Source of the DNA: Bacillota bacterium
GTDB taxonomy: Bacteria > Bacillota > Clostridia > Oscillospirales > Ruminococcaceae
DNA length: 6,005 bases
Assembly (NCBI GenBank): GCA_023456995.1
Contig: JAEWNU010000199.1
Coordinates: 1-6,005, forward strand
Reading direction: 5' to 3'
Within the stretch, counting starts at the first letter, position 1, and each line of letters opens with the position of its first letter. Below, piece by piece: positions 5,109 to 6,005 of the stretch. The notes beneath the pieces are model-generated. The model was not told where the DNA came from, did not search any database, and saw nothing but the letters and a program-made list of their open reading frames with translations. The position numbers and the translations under genes were made by a program.

Positions 5109-6005
5109 ATGGACCTTATCATCCTAATGCCTATTGGAGCAGCAGCGGCGCTGATATTTGCGTACCTGCGTTCTAAGAAGGTACTTGCCGAGAGTGAAGG
5201 CACCGAGTTGATGAAAAAGATCTCAGCTTCTATCCGCCAGGGCGCGAATGCATATCTCAAACGCCAGTATAGCGGTGTGGCAAAGTTTTTTGCCGTTGTT
5301 TTTGCTGTTATGCTGGTGCTGGTGTTCATGGGCCAGATGGAAATCTGGGTTCCCGTCGCATTTGTGACAGGTGGATTCTTTTCGGCACTGTCCGGTTTTA
5401 TCGGCATGAAAATCGCGACATCTGCCAATGCCAGAACAGCGAATGCAGCTAATGAAAGTCTGAACCACGGCCTTAGAGTTGCCTTTTCGGCCGGTTCGGT
5501 CATGGGCTTTACCGTTGTTGGCTTAGGCCTTCTGGATATGAGCCTCTGGTTCTACTTTCTGAAGTATGTTGTTTTCGCTGCGCTGCCCGTTGCAGAACAG
5601 GCAACCCACATTTCTGCGTTGATGCTCACGTTTGGCATGGGCGCTTCTATGATGGCGCTGTTTGCCCGTGTTGGCGGCGGTATCTTCACGAAGGCGGCCG
5701 ATGTCGGCGCTGACCTTGTTGGCAAGGTTGAGGCCGGAATCCCTGAGGATGACCCCAGAAACCCCGCTGTCATCGCGGATAACGTTGGCGATAACGTTGG
5801 CGATGTGGCCGGCATGGGCGCCGACCTTTACGAATCTTATGCCGGTGCCAGACTTTCGGCCTGTGCGCTTGCGGTAGCCGCCGGCTTTGGTATGGACGGC
5901 ATGGCGGTTCCGATGGTGCTTTCGGCAATTGGTATCTTTGCTTCCATCATTGGCACCTTCTTTGTCAAGACCGGTGAAAACGCCGACCAGAGAAGCCTGC
6001 TTGGC
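5109..6005 (+). CDS. hppA: Membrane-bound ion-pumping pyrophosphatase, N-terminal part (runs off right edge)
   Basis: The enzyme hydrolyses pyrophosphate at the cytoplasmic face and uses the energy to pump Na+ and/or H+ out of the cell. The frame is open from 5109 to the window edge; 299 residues are visible, somewhat under half of a typical bacterial member. The start MDLIILMPIGAAAALIFAYL is the first membrane helix. RQGANAYLKRQY (43-54) and NESLNHGLRVAFSAGSVMGF (115-134) are family blocks. The decisive catalytic region is present: GGIFTKAADVGADLVGK (190-206), EDDPRNP (213-219) and DNVGDNVGD (224-232), whose acidic residues and lysine bind Mg-PPi. It is followed by GMGADLYESY, with Glu242 at the position used by Na+-transporting enzymes (Glu246 in the Thermotoga maritima protein). 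The K+-dependence motif lies beyond the window. The gene has its own promoter and appears monocistronic on its left side. Confidence 0.96.
   Translation, partial: MDLIILMPIGAAAALIFAYLRSKKVLAESEGTELMKKISASIRQGANAYLKRQYSGVAKFFAVVFAVMLVLVFMGQMEIWVPVAFVTGGFFSALSGFIGMKIATSANARTANAANESLNHGLRVAFSAGSVMGFTVVGLGLLDMSLWFYFLKYVVFAALPVAEQATHISALMLTFGMGASMMALFARVGGGIFTKAADVGADLVGKVEAGIPEDDPRNPAVIADNVGDNVGDVAGMGADLYESYAGARLSACALAVAAGFGMDGMAVPMVLSAIGIFASIIGTFFVKTGENADQRSLLG

Noticed and set aside
5030..5503. Minus-strand open frame opposite the start of hppA
   Set aside because: It lies antisense to a well-supported gene and its promoter, has no ribosome binding site I could see, and its composition is what antisense of a membrane protein gene gives.
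5778..5801. Exact 12-base tandem repeat GATAACGTTGGC x2
   Set aside because: It encodes the DNVGDNVGD block conserved throughout membrane pyrophosphatases, so it reflects protein conservation and not a repeat element.

Overview
The window looks like chromosomal DNA from a mid-GC member of the Clostridia (Bacillota), possibly from the Oscillospiraceae / Clostridium leptum side. This is inferred from three things: a class III (Bacillus/Clostridium-type) fructose-1,6-bisphosphatase, a Firmicutes-type TraX-like membrane protein, and a membrane pyrophosphatase with Na+-type residues. Clear Shine-Dalgarno sequences, sigma-A-like promoters and a rho-independent terminator fit the same assignment. 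All supported genes are on the + strand.

Layout. Positions 2-394 hold the 3' end of a gene whose product is paralogous to the C-terminus of the next gene. That next gene (451-1836) is a complete predicted lipoprotein of unknown function. A structured 3' region follows, ending in a good intrinsic terminator (1926-1955). Upstream of that terminator are further inverted repeats that could form mutually exclusive structures.

From 1956 to 2174 lies the promoter and a long, structured 5' leader for fbp (2175-4157). The stop codon of fbp overlaps the start codon of a TraX-family membrane protein gene (4157-4876). The two are therefore probably one transcription unit with translational coupling.

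An AT-rich intergenic region (4877-5108) carries a strong sigma-A-type promoter (TTGACA, 17 bp, TAAAAT). This drives a membrane-bound pyrophosphatase gene (hppA type) that starts at 5109 and runs off the right edge; 299 codons are visible.

Functionally, fbp (gluconeogenic dephosphorylation of fructose-1,6-bisphosphate) and the pyrophosphatase (ion pumping powered by PPi hydrolysis) are both central-energy genes, but they have separate promoters. The lipoprotein pair at the left is accessory, and nothing visible links it to them. No mobile element, CRISPR array, tRNA or rRNA was seen. The most interesting points are the alternative RNA folds at 1844-1955, the structured fbp leader, the fbp-traX coupling, and residues in the pyrophosphatase that suggest Na+ (possibly dual Na+/H+) pumping.
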